This document shows, one piece after another, positions 1 to 6,130 of a stretch of DNA of 6,130 nt. Below the pieces are notes generated by a model. That model searched no databases. It saw only the letters and a program-made list of their open reading frames with translations, and was not told the origin of the DNA. Made by a program: the position numbers and the translations under genes. Origin of the DNA: Marinagarivorans sp. UBA5868 (GTDB taxonomy: Bacteria; Pseudomonadota; Gammaproteobacteria; Pseudomonadales; Cellvibrionaceae); NCBI GenBank assembly GCA_002432095.1, contig DJFQ01000112.1, positions 41,311 to 47,440 on the forward strand, in the 5' to 3' direction. Position 1 is the stretch's first letter. Every line of letters starts with the position of its first letter.

Positions 1-2022
1 GTGGTGCTGCTCGGCACCTTCGCGGTGCTGCAGGCGGCGGGGTTCAGCATCAACACGCTCACCATGTTCGGCATGGTGCTGGCCATCGGGCTGCTGGTGG
101 ACGACGCGATTGTGGTGGTGGAGAACGTCGAACGGGTGATGCACGAAGACCGCCTGCCGCCAAAAGAAGCGACCCGCAAATCCATGGATCAGATCACCGG
201 CGCGTTGATTGGTATCGCCTTGGTATTGTCGGCGGTATTCATACCCATGGCGTTTTTTGGCGGTTCAACAGGAGTGATTTACCGGCAGTTTTCCATCACG
301 GTCGTATCCGCCATGTTGCTGTCGGTGGTGGTGGCACTCACCCTTACCCCAGCTCTTTGCGCCAGCTTGCTCAAAGTGCCCGATGAAAATCACTACCATA
401 AACGCGGATTTTTCGGCTGGTTCAATCGCACTTTCACCCGCGCCACCAACGGTTATCAGTCCAGTGTCGGCGGTATGCTGCGTCGACCATGGCGCTATAT
501 GGCCATTTACATTGCGATTGTTGGCGTGCTCGGCCTGATGTTTAACCGCCTGCCAGGCTCATTCCTGCCCGACGAAGACCAGGGCATCATGTTCACCATC
601 ATGTCCCTGCCGGTCGGCTCTACCAAAGAGCGATCCATCGCCGTAATGGATCGCGTCGAGGATTATTACCTGCAGCAGGAGAGCGACAACGTCGCATCGG
701 TGTTCTCTGTTATCGGCTTCAGTTTTTCTGGACGCGGGCAGAACAACGGTATGGCATTCGTCAAACTGAAAGACTGGGACGAGCGTTCGGAGGATGCGCA
801 GAAGGTGCAAAGCATCGCCGGTCGCGCAATGGGTCACTTTATGCAGTTCAAGGACGCCATGGTGTTCGCCATCGCTCCGCCGTCGATTCCTCAACTGGGC
901 ACGGCAACGGGTTTCAATTTTCAGCTCCAGGATTTAAGTGGCCAGGGTCATGATGCACTGATGGCGGCGCGCAATCAGTTGCTGGGATTGGCGGCAAAAG
1001 AGCCGCTTCTCACCGGCGTTCGCCCTAACGGCCAGGAAGATACGCCTCAGTTCAAGCTCGACATCGACCAGGAAAAGGCCGCCGCGCTTGGTGTTTCCGT
1101 TAACGATATCAACAGCGCGTTCTCTACCGCGTGGGCGGCGACCTATGTGAACGACTTTGTCGACAAAGGGCGAGTGAAGCGTGTGTATGTGCAAGGCGAT
1201 GCGCCCTACCGGATGATGCCGGAGGACGTGGGCGATTGGTACGTGCGTAACAATCAGGGAGAAATGGTGCCCTTCTCCGCCTTTTCCAGCGGCCGTTGGA
1301 TCTACGGGTCACCAAGGCTGGAGCGTTACAACGGTGTGCCCTCCATCAATATCCAGGGTGCGGGCGCGGCGGGCGTTAGCTCAGGTAAGGCGATGGACAT
1401 TATGGAAGAACTCGCGGCTCAGTTACCGCCGGGCTTTGGTTTTGAATGGACCGGACTTTCCTTTCAGGAACGCCAGTCCGGTGCGCAGGCGCCACTGTTG
1501 TATGCATTGTCGATTCTGGTGGTGTTCCTCTGTCTGGCGGCACTTTATGAGAGCTGGTCGGTACCCATTGCCGTAATGCTGGTAGTACCTCTGGGGATTC
1601 TCGGCGCGGTGGTATTCGCCAGCTTGCGCGGGCTGTCCAACGATGTGTATTTCCAGGTTGGGCTGCTTACCACCATTGGTCTGTCGGCCAAGAACGCGAT
1701 CCTCATCGTCGAATTTGCCAAGAGCCTGCATGAAGAAGGGATGAGTTTGTTCGATGCGACGATGGAAGCCGTGCGGATGCGTTTACGCCCCATCATCATG
1801 ACCTCTCTCGCTTTCATGCTTGGCGTAACGCCATTGGTACTCAGCAGCGGCGCCGGCTCCGGTAGCCAAAATGCGATCGGTACCGGTGTGTTCGGCGGTA
1901 TTTTCTCTGCGACGGTATTGGCGATTTTCTTTATTCCGGTGTTTTTCCTTTTGGTATTTCGCATCGCGCAGCGTATGTCCGGGGCTCCAACGAAGGAAGT
2001 GCAGACCCAACCGGTACAGTAA
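1..2022 (+). CDS. acrB: RND multidrug efflux permease, AcrB/MexB type (HAE-1), 5'-truncated by window edge
   Basis: Inner-membrane proton/drug antiporter subunit of a tripartite efflux pump; it takes drugs from the periplasm and bilayer and passes them to an outer-membrane channel. About 673 of the usual ~1,040-1,050 residues are visible, matching E. coli AcrB from about residue 374 (end of TM3) to the C-terminus. The GTG at base 1 is therefore an internal Val codon, not a start. Proton-relay residues are all present: the Asp pair D34/D35 (AcrB D407/D408) in [14 protein letters not shown]564 (K940) in LSAKNAIL, R594 (R971) in RMRLRP and T601 (T978). Drug-pocket phenylalanines F235, F240, F242 and F253 match AcrB F610, F615, F617 and F628, and the switch loop GFSFSGRG is intact. 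TM8-TM12 occupy roughly residues 500-660. The missing part would hold TM1-TM2, most of TM3 and the first porter subdomains. No outer-membrane channel gene follows; a terminator-like hairpin lies just after the stop. The symbol is by family; mexB, ttgB or adeJ are orthologous names. Confidence 0.96.
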   Translation: MVLLGTFAVLQAAGFSINTLTMFGMVLAIGLLVDDAIVVVENVERVMHEDRLPPKEATRKSMDQITGALIGIALVLSAVFIPMAFFGGSTGVIYRQFSITVVSAMLLSVVVALTLTPALCASLLKVPDENHYHKRGFFGWFNRTFTRATNGYQSSVGGMLRRPWRYMAIYIAIVGVLGLMFNRLPGSFLPDEDQGIMFTIMSLPVGSTKERSIAVMDRVEDYYLQQESDNVASVFSVIGFSFSGRGQNNGMAFVKLKDWDERSEDAQKVQSIAGRAMGHFMQFKDAMVFAIAPPSIPQLGTATGFNFQLQDLSGQGHDALMAARNQLLGLAAKEPLLTGVRPNGQEDTPQFKLDIDQEKAAALGVSVNDINSAFSTAWAATYVNDFVDKGRVKRVYVQGDAPYRMMPEDVGDWYVRNNQGEMVPFSAFSSGRWIYGSPRLERYNGVPSINIQGAGAAGVSSGKAMDIMEELAAQLPPGFGFEWTGLSFQERQSGAQAPLLYALSILVVFLCLAALYESWSVPIAVMLVVPLGILGAVVFASLRGLSNDVYFQVGLLTTIGLSAKNAILIVEFAKSLHEEGMSLFDATMEAVRMRLRPIIMTSLAFMLGVTPLVLSSGAGSGSQNAIGTGVFGGIFSATVLAIFFIPVFFLLVFRIAQRMSGAPTKEVQTQPVQ

Positions 2023-2027
2023 CGCTA

Positions 2028-2067
2028 AGGATTTCCGTGGCGTGTCGCACGGAAATCCTCTTTCTTT
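2028..2067 (+). terminator. Probable rho-independent terminator after the RND gene
   Basis: A perfect 12-bp inverted repeat starts 6 nt after the RND stop codon. Arm AGGATTTCCGTG (2028-2039) pairs with CACGGAAATCCT (2048-2059) across an 8-nt loop, followed by the pyrimidine tract CTTTCTTT. The T-run is interrupted by C, so termination may be moderate. It ends the efflux transcription unit and implies that wrbA has its own promoter. Confidence 0.7.
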
Positions 2068-2155
2068 CCGCTCCTAATGACCAGTAAACGAATATCCGCT
2101 TGCTTGCGTAGATCTGATCGCATCATTCATCCCCCACCGGAAAGAGGAACAACCT
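2068..2155 (+). promoter_or_regulatory. wrbA leader with Shine-Dalgarno; promoter expected here but not resolved
   Basis: This 88-nt gap lies between the RND terminator hairpin and the wrbA ATG. AGAGGA at 2143-2148, 7 nt before the ATG, is a good Shine-Dalgarno and fixes the start at 2156. A promoter is expected here because of the upstream hairpin, but I see no convincing -35/-10 pair. TTGCTT/TTGCGT-like hexamers near 2099-2110 lack a good -10 box at the right distance. Confidence 0.55.
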
Positions 2156-2755
2156 ATGGCAAAAGTCCTTGTACTCTATTACTCATCCTATGGTCATATC
2201 GAAACCATGGCATACGCCGTTGCGGAAGGTGCCAAAGCCGCCGGTGCCGAAGTAGATGTGATGCGTGTACCCGAGTTATTGCCGCCGGAAGCGGCCAAGA
2301 AAGCCGGTTATAAAGTCGATCAAAAGGCACCCATTGCCAAAGTGGAAGACCTGCCGAAATACGACGCAATCATTGTCGGCGTCGGCACACGTTATGGCCG
2401 CATGGCTTCACAAATGGCCAACTTCCTCGATCAAACCGGCGGCCTCTGGGCCAAGGGCGCATTGAACGGCAAAGTCGGCGGTGCCTTCACCTCCACCGCC
2501 ACTCAACACGGTGGCCAGGAAATGACGTTATTTTCGATCATTACCAACCTGATGCACTTCGGCATGGTGATTGTCGGTATGAATTATGGATTTTCCGGGC
2601 AGATGACGTTGGACGAAATCACTGGCGGCGCTCCCTACGGCGCGACCACCATTGCCGGTGGCGACGGTTCGCGACAACCGAGCGAAAATGAATTGGAGGG
2701 AGCGAAATATCAAGGCAGGCAGGTAGCGGAAGTGGCGGCGAAACTGCACGGATAA
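2156..2755 (+). CDS. wrbA: NAD(P)H:quinone oxidoreductase, type IV (WrbA flavoprotein)
   Basis: Cytosolic FMN-dependent tetrameric oxidoreductase that reduces quinones by two electrons using NAD(P)H, avoiding semiquinone radicals; the family is linked to oxidative stress and stationary phase. At 199 residues it is full length (E. coli WrbA has 198) and aligns end to end. It starts [19 protein letters not shown], the flavodoxin-like FMN phosphate loop being residues 10-17. [13 protein letters not shown] carries the conserved W98, GGQE lies at 119-122, H134 in the LMHFGMVIV stretch corresponds to E. coli H133, and the family signature [17 protein letters not shown] is at about 160-176. Small departures from E. 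coli are Y80 for F80 and G77 for P77 in the flavin-contacting loop. The start is supported by AGAGGA 7 nt upstream. It appears monocistronic, flanked by terminators on both sides; no link to the glycan locus is evident. Confidence 0.97.
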   Translation: MAKVLVLYYSSYGHIETMAYAVAEGAKAAGAEVDVMRVPELLPPEAAKKAGYKVDQKAPIAKVEDLPKYDAIIVGVGTRYGRMASQMANFLDQTGGLWAKGALNGKVGGAFTSTATQHGGQEMTLFSIITNLMHFGMVIVGMNYGFSGQMTLDEITGGAPYGATTIAGGDGSRQPSENELEGAKYQGRQVAEVAAKLHG

Positions 2756-2782
2756 TTTTGTTTCAAAAAACCTTTGCTATAT

Positions 2783-2815
2783 AAAAATAAACCCCGCCGT
2801 GCGGGGTTTATTTTT
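2783..2815. terminator. Bidirectional rho-independent terminator between wrbA and the convergent lipoprotein gene
   Basis: A perfect 15-bp inverted repeat: arm AAAAATAAACCCCGC (2783-2797), 3-nt loop CGT, arm GCGGGGTTTATTTTT (2801-2815). The GC-rich top of the stem is flanked by A-rich and T-rich arms, so a transcript from either strand ends in a U-rich tract after a GC hairpin. It lies 27 nt after the wrbA stop and 10 nt beyond the stop of the minus-strand lipoprotein gene, so it can serve both convergent units. Confidence 0.93.
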
Positions 2816-2825
2816 CAGGTTTTAA

Positions 2826-5498
2826 TTATTCAGCGGCAGCAGGAAAATTGACCGGCTCTGCCGTCTCGGCAATGCCGTTGGGCCCTTCGATAATTTCCAT
2901 ACCGCGTTCGGTGAGCGACACAGTTTGCGAGGCGGGAATTTCAAAACTCTCTTCCGTGGACAAATCCAGCACCGCCTTTTCGCCACTATTGCCGTACCAG
3001 GACCAAGCCAACCAGCCGAAAGGCAAGATGCCAAAGTCATGTTGCTTGGCGCTCACCAAAGTACTTTCCATCAAGGAGCTGTGACCCGGGGTCGAATCAG
3101 GCGTTATGCCAGCAAACTCCTGCTCATCCTCAAACGCCAAGTCCACTAAATTGACAGCGCCACTGTCTTCCACCTCTCCGAGCAACTGAATGTTGTCGAC
3201 CCGAATGGTCCCCGAGATACCATTTAGATTGCCGAATTGCATACCAATCTGATGAGGGGCCATTTCCCTGTCCGTCCCTGCACCCAGAGCACTAAATGGG
3301 AGCTCAATGGTTGTCCACGCACCAGGCGTAAATTGCGCGAGGCCAGCCCCATCTGTGTTGGACCAGACCCAAGAAGAACCATCTTGCAGAAAAAACTGGA
3401 ACCACAGAGTCGTGGCGCTAGCAAACTCCTCGGATAAATAAATATCCGCTTTCACAGAAAGGGACCCACGAAGGTTCACCGTGTTGTCGAAAAAGATATC
3501 CGTGGTTCCTAAATCAAGTTGACCCCCAGCGCCTCCGTTGAGCACCACCACACCTGTGCCGTCTTCGACTGTGAGGGGCGTCGGTATTTTCTCCGCATCA
3601 CCGATATTGCGCCACCCCGCCGCGCCCTCGGAAAAAGTGGCGGAATATTTTGCGCCAGTCGGCGGCCCCTGCGATGCGTCAATGATTCTGACATAGTCAA
3701 TCAGAATCGGCTCCGCCACCGAACCAGAAAGTCCACCCAGTTGAAGTCCGAATACTTTTACATCGGAGACATCTGCACTATCACTGAAATTGATTGTAAA
3801 ACTCAGATCGCTCCACTCACCAGGAGTGAAATCAGCGGCCAATTTATCCGCTGTCGGCGCCCATGTATAAGCATCGGAGAATTGACCAAAAAACTTAAAG
3901 TAGACCGAACCAAGCTGATAGTCCGCCGGTATCAGGACACGCGTTTCTATTGTCAACTCGTTCGAAAAATCAATGCCATGGGCTCCAATTCCGTCAACAC
4001 GCAATAAAAGGTTGTCTCCGGCAGTCCAGTCCGGCTGCATATTCAACGCGCCATTATTCTGAGCCAGCGTGGTGGAGGCCCCTCCGTTAAACGTCCAACC
4101 GCCCAGATCGGTCGAAAAATTCTCTTCGTAGACATAACGTGACGCGCCTCCGATCGATACCCTCAGATTATCGATCTTAAGAATCGGAGACACCGTCGTC
4201 GGCTTCCCATTCGCCAGGAAACGAAGTCCAACTTTGGATATGGACGAAGCGTCGATCACGACCGGTTCAGTAACCGCATTATCCAAATGAAATAAATTGT
4301 CCATCGACTCCAGTTTTACCCGTACGCGATTCCACATATCCGGCCGCAGGTCCCGTGCCGCCACACTACCGATTCCTGCTGCAACGCCATTTGCATCGAC
4401 AATGTACAGTTGCGCGGTCAAGTTGCCTTCTGTTTGATATTGTCTTGGCAGATACAGGTCGTATGAGTAAGTGGCGCCTGTCGTATCAAAAGGAGTTGGC
4501 AAGGTGAACGTGTATGCTGCGGTATCGTTTGTCGTTGTCCACGGAATATCCAGCGCCAACGCAAGGTCGCCAGCGCCCTTCTGCATCAATAAAAGATGAT
4601 CAATCGATGAGTCGCCGTTAGCACCAGACCCACCAATTTCCGAGAAGAAAAAAGGTGCGCTTTCGTTACTCACTGCGGTTATATTCGCGGCTATTTTCTC
4701 CGCCGAATTCCACAATCCGCCATATGCACTCAGTGACAAAACCAAATTTCCAGCGGTGTCAGCTGTGCGCAGCTCACGCGCGCGATCACCCAAAAACGCA
4801 TTAAAATCTTCGCCACAACCGGGAGCATCAATGACAAGAGGAACCTTAAAGCCCGCCTTACGAATATCCCGAATTACGGTTTTATAGCTCGCCAGAAATC
4901 CGGCATAACCCGAGCTCTGCGCATTATTGATTCCAACCGGTCCCCAACCTCGGGCGAGATTAAGCATAATATGTGGCTGGAATCGATCCTGAACCAAGAC
5001 GCGCAACCATCTTCCCAACCACAAATCCTCCACCGCCCCGACGAGCGTTTCGCGGTCTTCCGCACAGAATGGCTCACCGTCCGCTCCGTTCAGCGATAGT
5101 ATCGCCACCAGATTTGCATTCATGACTTGTTGCAGCGCGCTTTCCAGCGTGTCTGCAGTGGTTTCTTCGTTGAGCAGCAAGCGAACAACGTTAGAGCCGA
5201 CCACCCCAACAGCGTCGATACCCAACGACTTATTAAACTCGACTTCGCCACCGTATTCGAGGTTAATGCCGCGAAATAGAATCGGCTCACCACTCACGTC
5301 ATAAATCGTGTGTTCGTCAGATGTAATAACCGGAGCACCCTCGGACGGACGGGGACGATTAGGATCACCCGGTTCCGGGCGCTCCGGAACAATGTGATCG
5401 GTACTTTCTTTGTCATCCAACAATCCATCACTGCTGTCACAGCCATGTAACAAAAGGCTACTGATTAAAAATAGAGGAAGCATTAAGCGCATTTTCAT
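2826..5498 (-). CDS. Large lipoprotein with a split, probably catalytically dead GH5 (beta-mannanase-like) barrel and three inserted CBM-like domains
   Basis: 890 residues. A lipoprotein signal peptide has basic M1-R4, a hydrophobic core and lipobox LHGC with Cys20; a Pro-rich tether follows (about 38-55). GH5 part one (about 56-300) reads like bacterial beta-mannanases: LFRGIN at 74-79, SNVVRLLL with conserved R106, LVIDAPGCG at 221-229, and FSEIGG with nucleophile-position E287. Three beta-sandwich repeats follow (about 328-450, 455-607, 616-774). The missing last GH5 strand, GWLAWSWYGN, is at 828-837, with a typical GH5 C-terminal tail (IAETAEP) after it. Key residues are lost: the expected Asn-Glu-Trp acid/base motif is R183-G184-W185, and conserved histidines read N137 and S257; Y259 is kept. 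Hydrolysis is therefore unlikely, and glycan binding at the cell envelope is my inference. Start: ATG with GGAG (5506-5509 on the plus strand) 7 nt upstream. It lies 44 nt downstream of a TonB-dependent receptor gene, likely in one operon. The frame is intact, so this is not a decaying pseudogene. Fold confidence is high; function is uncertain. Confidence 0.88.
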   Translation of the reverse strand: MKMRLMLPLFLISSLLLHGCDSSDGLLDDKESTDHIVPERPEPGDPNRPRPSEGAPVITSDEHTIYDVSGEPILFRGINLEYGGEVEFNKSLGIDAVGVVGSNVVRLLLNEETTADTLESALQQVMNANLVAILSLNGADGEPFCAEDRETLVGAVEDLWLGRWLRVLVQDRFQPHIMLNLARGWGPVGINNAQSSGYAGFLASYKTVIRDIRKAGFKVPLVIDAPGCGEDFNAFLGDRARELRTADTAGNLVLSLSAYGGLWNSAEKIAANITAVSNESAPFFFSEIGGSGANGDSSIDHLLLMQKGAGDLALALDIPWTTTNDTAAYTFTLPTPFDTTGATYSYDLYLPRQYQTEGNLTAQLYIVDANGVAAGIGSVAARDLRPDMWNRVRVKLESMDNLFHLDNAVTEPVVIDASSISKVGLRFLANGKPTTVSPILKIDNLRVSIGGASRYVYEENFSTDLGGWTFNGGASTTLAQNNGALNMQPDWTAGDNLLLRVDGIGAHGIDFSNELTIETRVLIPADYQLGSVYFKFFGQFSDAYTWAPTADKLAADFTPGEWSDLSFTINFSDSADVSDVKVFGLQLGGLSGSVAEPILIDYVRIIDASQGPPTGAKYSATFSEGAAGWRNIGDAEKIPTPLTVEDGTGVVVLNGGAGGQLDLGTTDIFFDNTVNLRGSLSVKADIYLSEEFASATTLWFQFFLQDGSSWVWSNTDGAGLAQFTPGAWTTIELPFSALGAGTDREMAPHQIGMQFGNLNGISGTIRVDNIQLLGEVEDSGAVNLVDLAFEDEQEFAGITPDSTPGHSSLMESTLVSAKQHDFGILPFGWLAWSWYGNSGEKAVLDLSTEESFEIPASQTVSLTERGMEIIEGPNGIAETAEPVNFPAAAE
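3177..4517 (-). repeat. Three tandem divergent beta-sandwich (CBM-like) domain repeats within the lipoprotein
   Basis: Protein-level repeats at residues about 328-450 (4149-4517), 455-607 (3678-4136) and 616-774 (3177-3653). Each has the same order of motifs. First comes an amphipathic strand pair (YSYDLYLP, IETRVLIP, VKADIYLS). In units 2 and 3 an aromatic strand ending in a Trp motif follows (FKFFGQF..YTW, WFQFFLQ..WVW). Next is a PxxW turn (DLRPDMW, DFTPGEW, QFTPGAW). Last is a strand closing on an Ile/Val-Asp motif (LKIDNLRV, ILIDYVRI, IRVDNIQL). This layout is typical of jelly-roll carbohydrate-binding modules. Units 2 and 3 are closer to each other and both open with a GGW/AGW motif. 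The family cannot be named from the sequence alone; CBM27-like or CBM4/9/22-like modules of mannanases are the first comparisons. Boundaries are approximate. Confidence 0.75.
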
Positions 5499-5542
5499 AT
5501 TCAGTCTCCAGATTTATATTGAGTCGGATCGAGCGGTAAACA
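5499..5542 (-). promoter_or_regulatory. Short intercistronic gap with the lipoprotein ribosome binding site
   Basis: This 44-nt gap lies between the TonB-dependent receptor stop (5543-5545) and the lipoprotein ATG (5496-5498). Read on the minus strand, GGAG (5506-5509) sits 7 nt before the ATG. There is no hairpin or terminator and little room for a promoter, so co-transcription of receptor and lipoprotein is the simplest reading. Confidence 0.75.
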
Positions 5543-6130
5543 TCAGAGAGAAAGGGTTATTCCCGCGGTAATACGTCGCTCCTGTACCCACAATGACTGA
5601 AATTGATTTTCAAACTGTGCATAAACTCTCTGGCTCTCATCCGTCAGATTGGTGCCATTGAGATTCACGCTTAAATGGTCGTTGACCCAATAATTAATCG
5701 ACGCATCCAAATATCCCGTTGGCTCAGCCCAATTTCCAAGACTTATCGGAACTTGGTTGCTGTTGAGTCCGGTGCGCCCCCTGTATTCTTTACTGCGCCA
5801 ATTGTAGGCAATCCGGGCATTTAAGCCGTCTTTGTCGTACCAGAGAATGAAATTCGATTGATGCTCTGAATTCGATGGCAAGGGAAATGGTTTGCCGTTT
5901 AAATCAAAATCCTTGGATTCACTTTCGGAATAGGTGTAATTGAATTCCACTCCCGTGGCACTGAGAAATTCACCCGGTAGAAATTTGAAAGACTGCTTGT
6001 AACCCAGCTCCAAGCCATAAAGGTCGGACGCCTCGGAATTGGTAGTGGTCCAAATGTTGGCCGTCCTACCGCGATCAATACCATCGGAATCAGCAAAACG
6101 CCAGGGCTCCTGAAACGTCTCCACCGAGGT
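5543..6130 (-). CDS. TonB-dependent receptor, C-terminal fragment (5' part beyond window)
   Basis: Last 195 residues of an outer-membrane, TonB/ExbBD-energised active transporter. The frame stays open to the window edge, so the GTG at 6122-6124 is an internal Val, not a start. Evidence is the alternating pattern of amphipathic beta-barrel strands and the conserved final part: FNYTYSES, NFILWYDKDGLNARIAYNW, a strand with YLDASINYWVNDHLSVNLNG, the hallmark NLTDE, a tail with QSLWVQERR and closing strand TAGITLSL. The style resembles the carbohydrate-linked TonB-dependent receptors of Cellvibrio, Xanthomonas and Caulobacter (TIGR01782-like). The plug domain and TonB box lie outside the window. 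The last residue is Leu, whereas many outer-membrane barrels end in Phe or Trp. With the mannanase-like lipoprotein gene directly downstream, uptake of an oligosaccharide, perhaps of mannan type, is a reasonable guess but is not shown by this fragment. Confidence 0.92.
   Translation of the reverse strand, partial: TSVETFQEPWRFADSDGIDRGRTANIWTTTNSEASDLYGLELGYKQSFKFLPGEFLSATGVEFNYTYSESESKDFDLNGKPFPLPSNSEHQSNFILWYDKDGLNARIAYNWRSKEYRGRTGLNSNQVPISLGNWAEPTGYLDASINYWVNDHLSVNLNGTNLTDESQRVYAQFENQFQSLWVQERRITAGITLSL

Noticed and set aside
1..3. GTG at base 1 as the start of the RND gene
   Set aside because: Alignment to AcrB places it at about residue 374; the gene is cut by the window edge.
559..894. 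Minus-strand open frame of 111 codons inside the RND gene
   Set aside because: His/Arg-rich antisense translation of conserved AcrB sequence; no independent support.
1545..1964. Minus-strand open frame of 139 codons inside the RND gene
   Set aside because: Antisense to a strongly conserved AcrB-family coding region; low-complexity, unnatural composition.
2095..2135. Possible sigma-70 promoter and AGATCT/GATC motifs upstream of wrbA
   Set aside because: TTGCTT/TTGCGT-like hexamers occur but no acceptable -10 element at 16-18 nt; the GATC motifs do not form a convincing operator palindrome.
2077..2313. Plus-strand 78-codon frame overlapping the start of wrbA
   Set aside because: It runs out of frame into wrbA, its product is Arg/Cys-rich with no family look, and the strong Shine-Dalgarno at 2143-2148 serves wrbA.
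3519..4007. Plus-strand open frame of 162 codons opposite the lipoprotein gene
   Set aside because: It lies wholly antisense to the well-supported 890-aa lipoprotein, has no recognisable protein character and no clear ribosome binding site; it is a frame shadow.
2826..5498. Calling the GH5-like gene a decaying pseudogene
   Set aside because: The 890-codon frame is uninterrupted, has a signal peptide, ribosome binding site and terminator, and the C-terminal GH5 segment is still well conserved; active-site loss looks like repurposing.
6122..6124. GTG as a start codon for a 193-aa protein at the right edge
   Set aside because: The frame remains open through 6130 and the protein is clearly the C-terminal end of a TonB-dependent receptor, so the GTG is internal.

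Overview
The window looks like chromosomal DNA of a polysaccharide-degrading Gammaproteobacterium. An AcrB-type efflux pump gene and a canonical wrbA sit next to a TonB-dependent receptor and a large lipoprotein built on a glycoside hydrolase family 5 (GH5) scaffold. That mix fits the Cellvibrio/Saccharophagus/Teredinibacter type of marine or soil glycan degrader. The placement is an inference from protein character; no rRNA or other marker is present.

Layout. 1-2022 (+) is the 3' two thirds of an RND efflux permease gene, closed by a hairpin at 2028-2067. 2156-2755 (+) is wrbA, an NAD(P)H:quinone oxidoreductase, with a good ribosome binding site. A perfect 15-bp hairpin at 2783-2815 separates it from the convergent minus-strand genes and can terminate transcription from both sides. 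2826-5498 (-) encodes an 890-residue lipoprotein. 5543-6130 (-) is the 3' end of a TonB-dependent receptor gene that continues beyond the window. Receptor and lipoprotein genes lie head to tail, 44 nt apart, and probably form one operon transcribed right to left.

The most interesting object is the 890-aa lipoprotein. Its N-terminal part (about residues 56-300) and its extreme C-terminus (about 800-885) together make one GH5 barrel resembling bacterial beta-mannanases. The two parts are separated by about 480-500 residues holding three divergent beta-sandwich repeats that look carbohydrate-binding. The barrel appears catalytically dead: the acid/base motif Asn-Glu-Trp reads Arg-Gly-Trp and two conserved histidines are replaced, while the nucleophile Glu and the last-strand Trp motif remain. 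Beside a TonB-dependent receptor, this suggests a pseudoenzyme turned into a cell-envelope glycan-binding partner, functionally analogous to SusD-like proteins of Bacteroidetes but of different origin. That role is inferred.

The plus-strand genes are unrelated housekeeping or defence functions (drug efflux, quinone reduction) and share no visible operon with the glycan locus.
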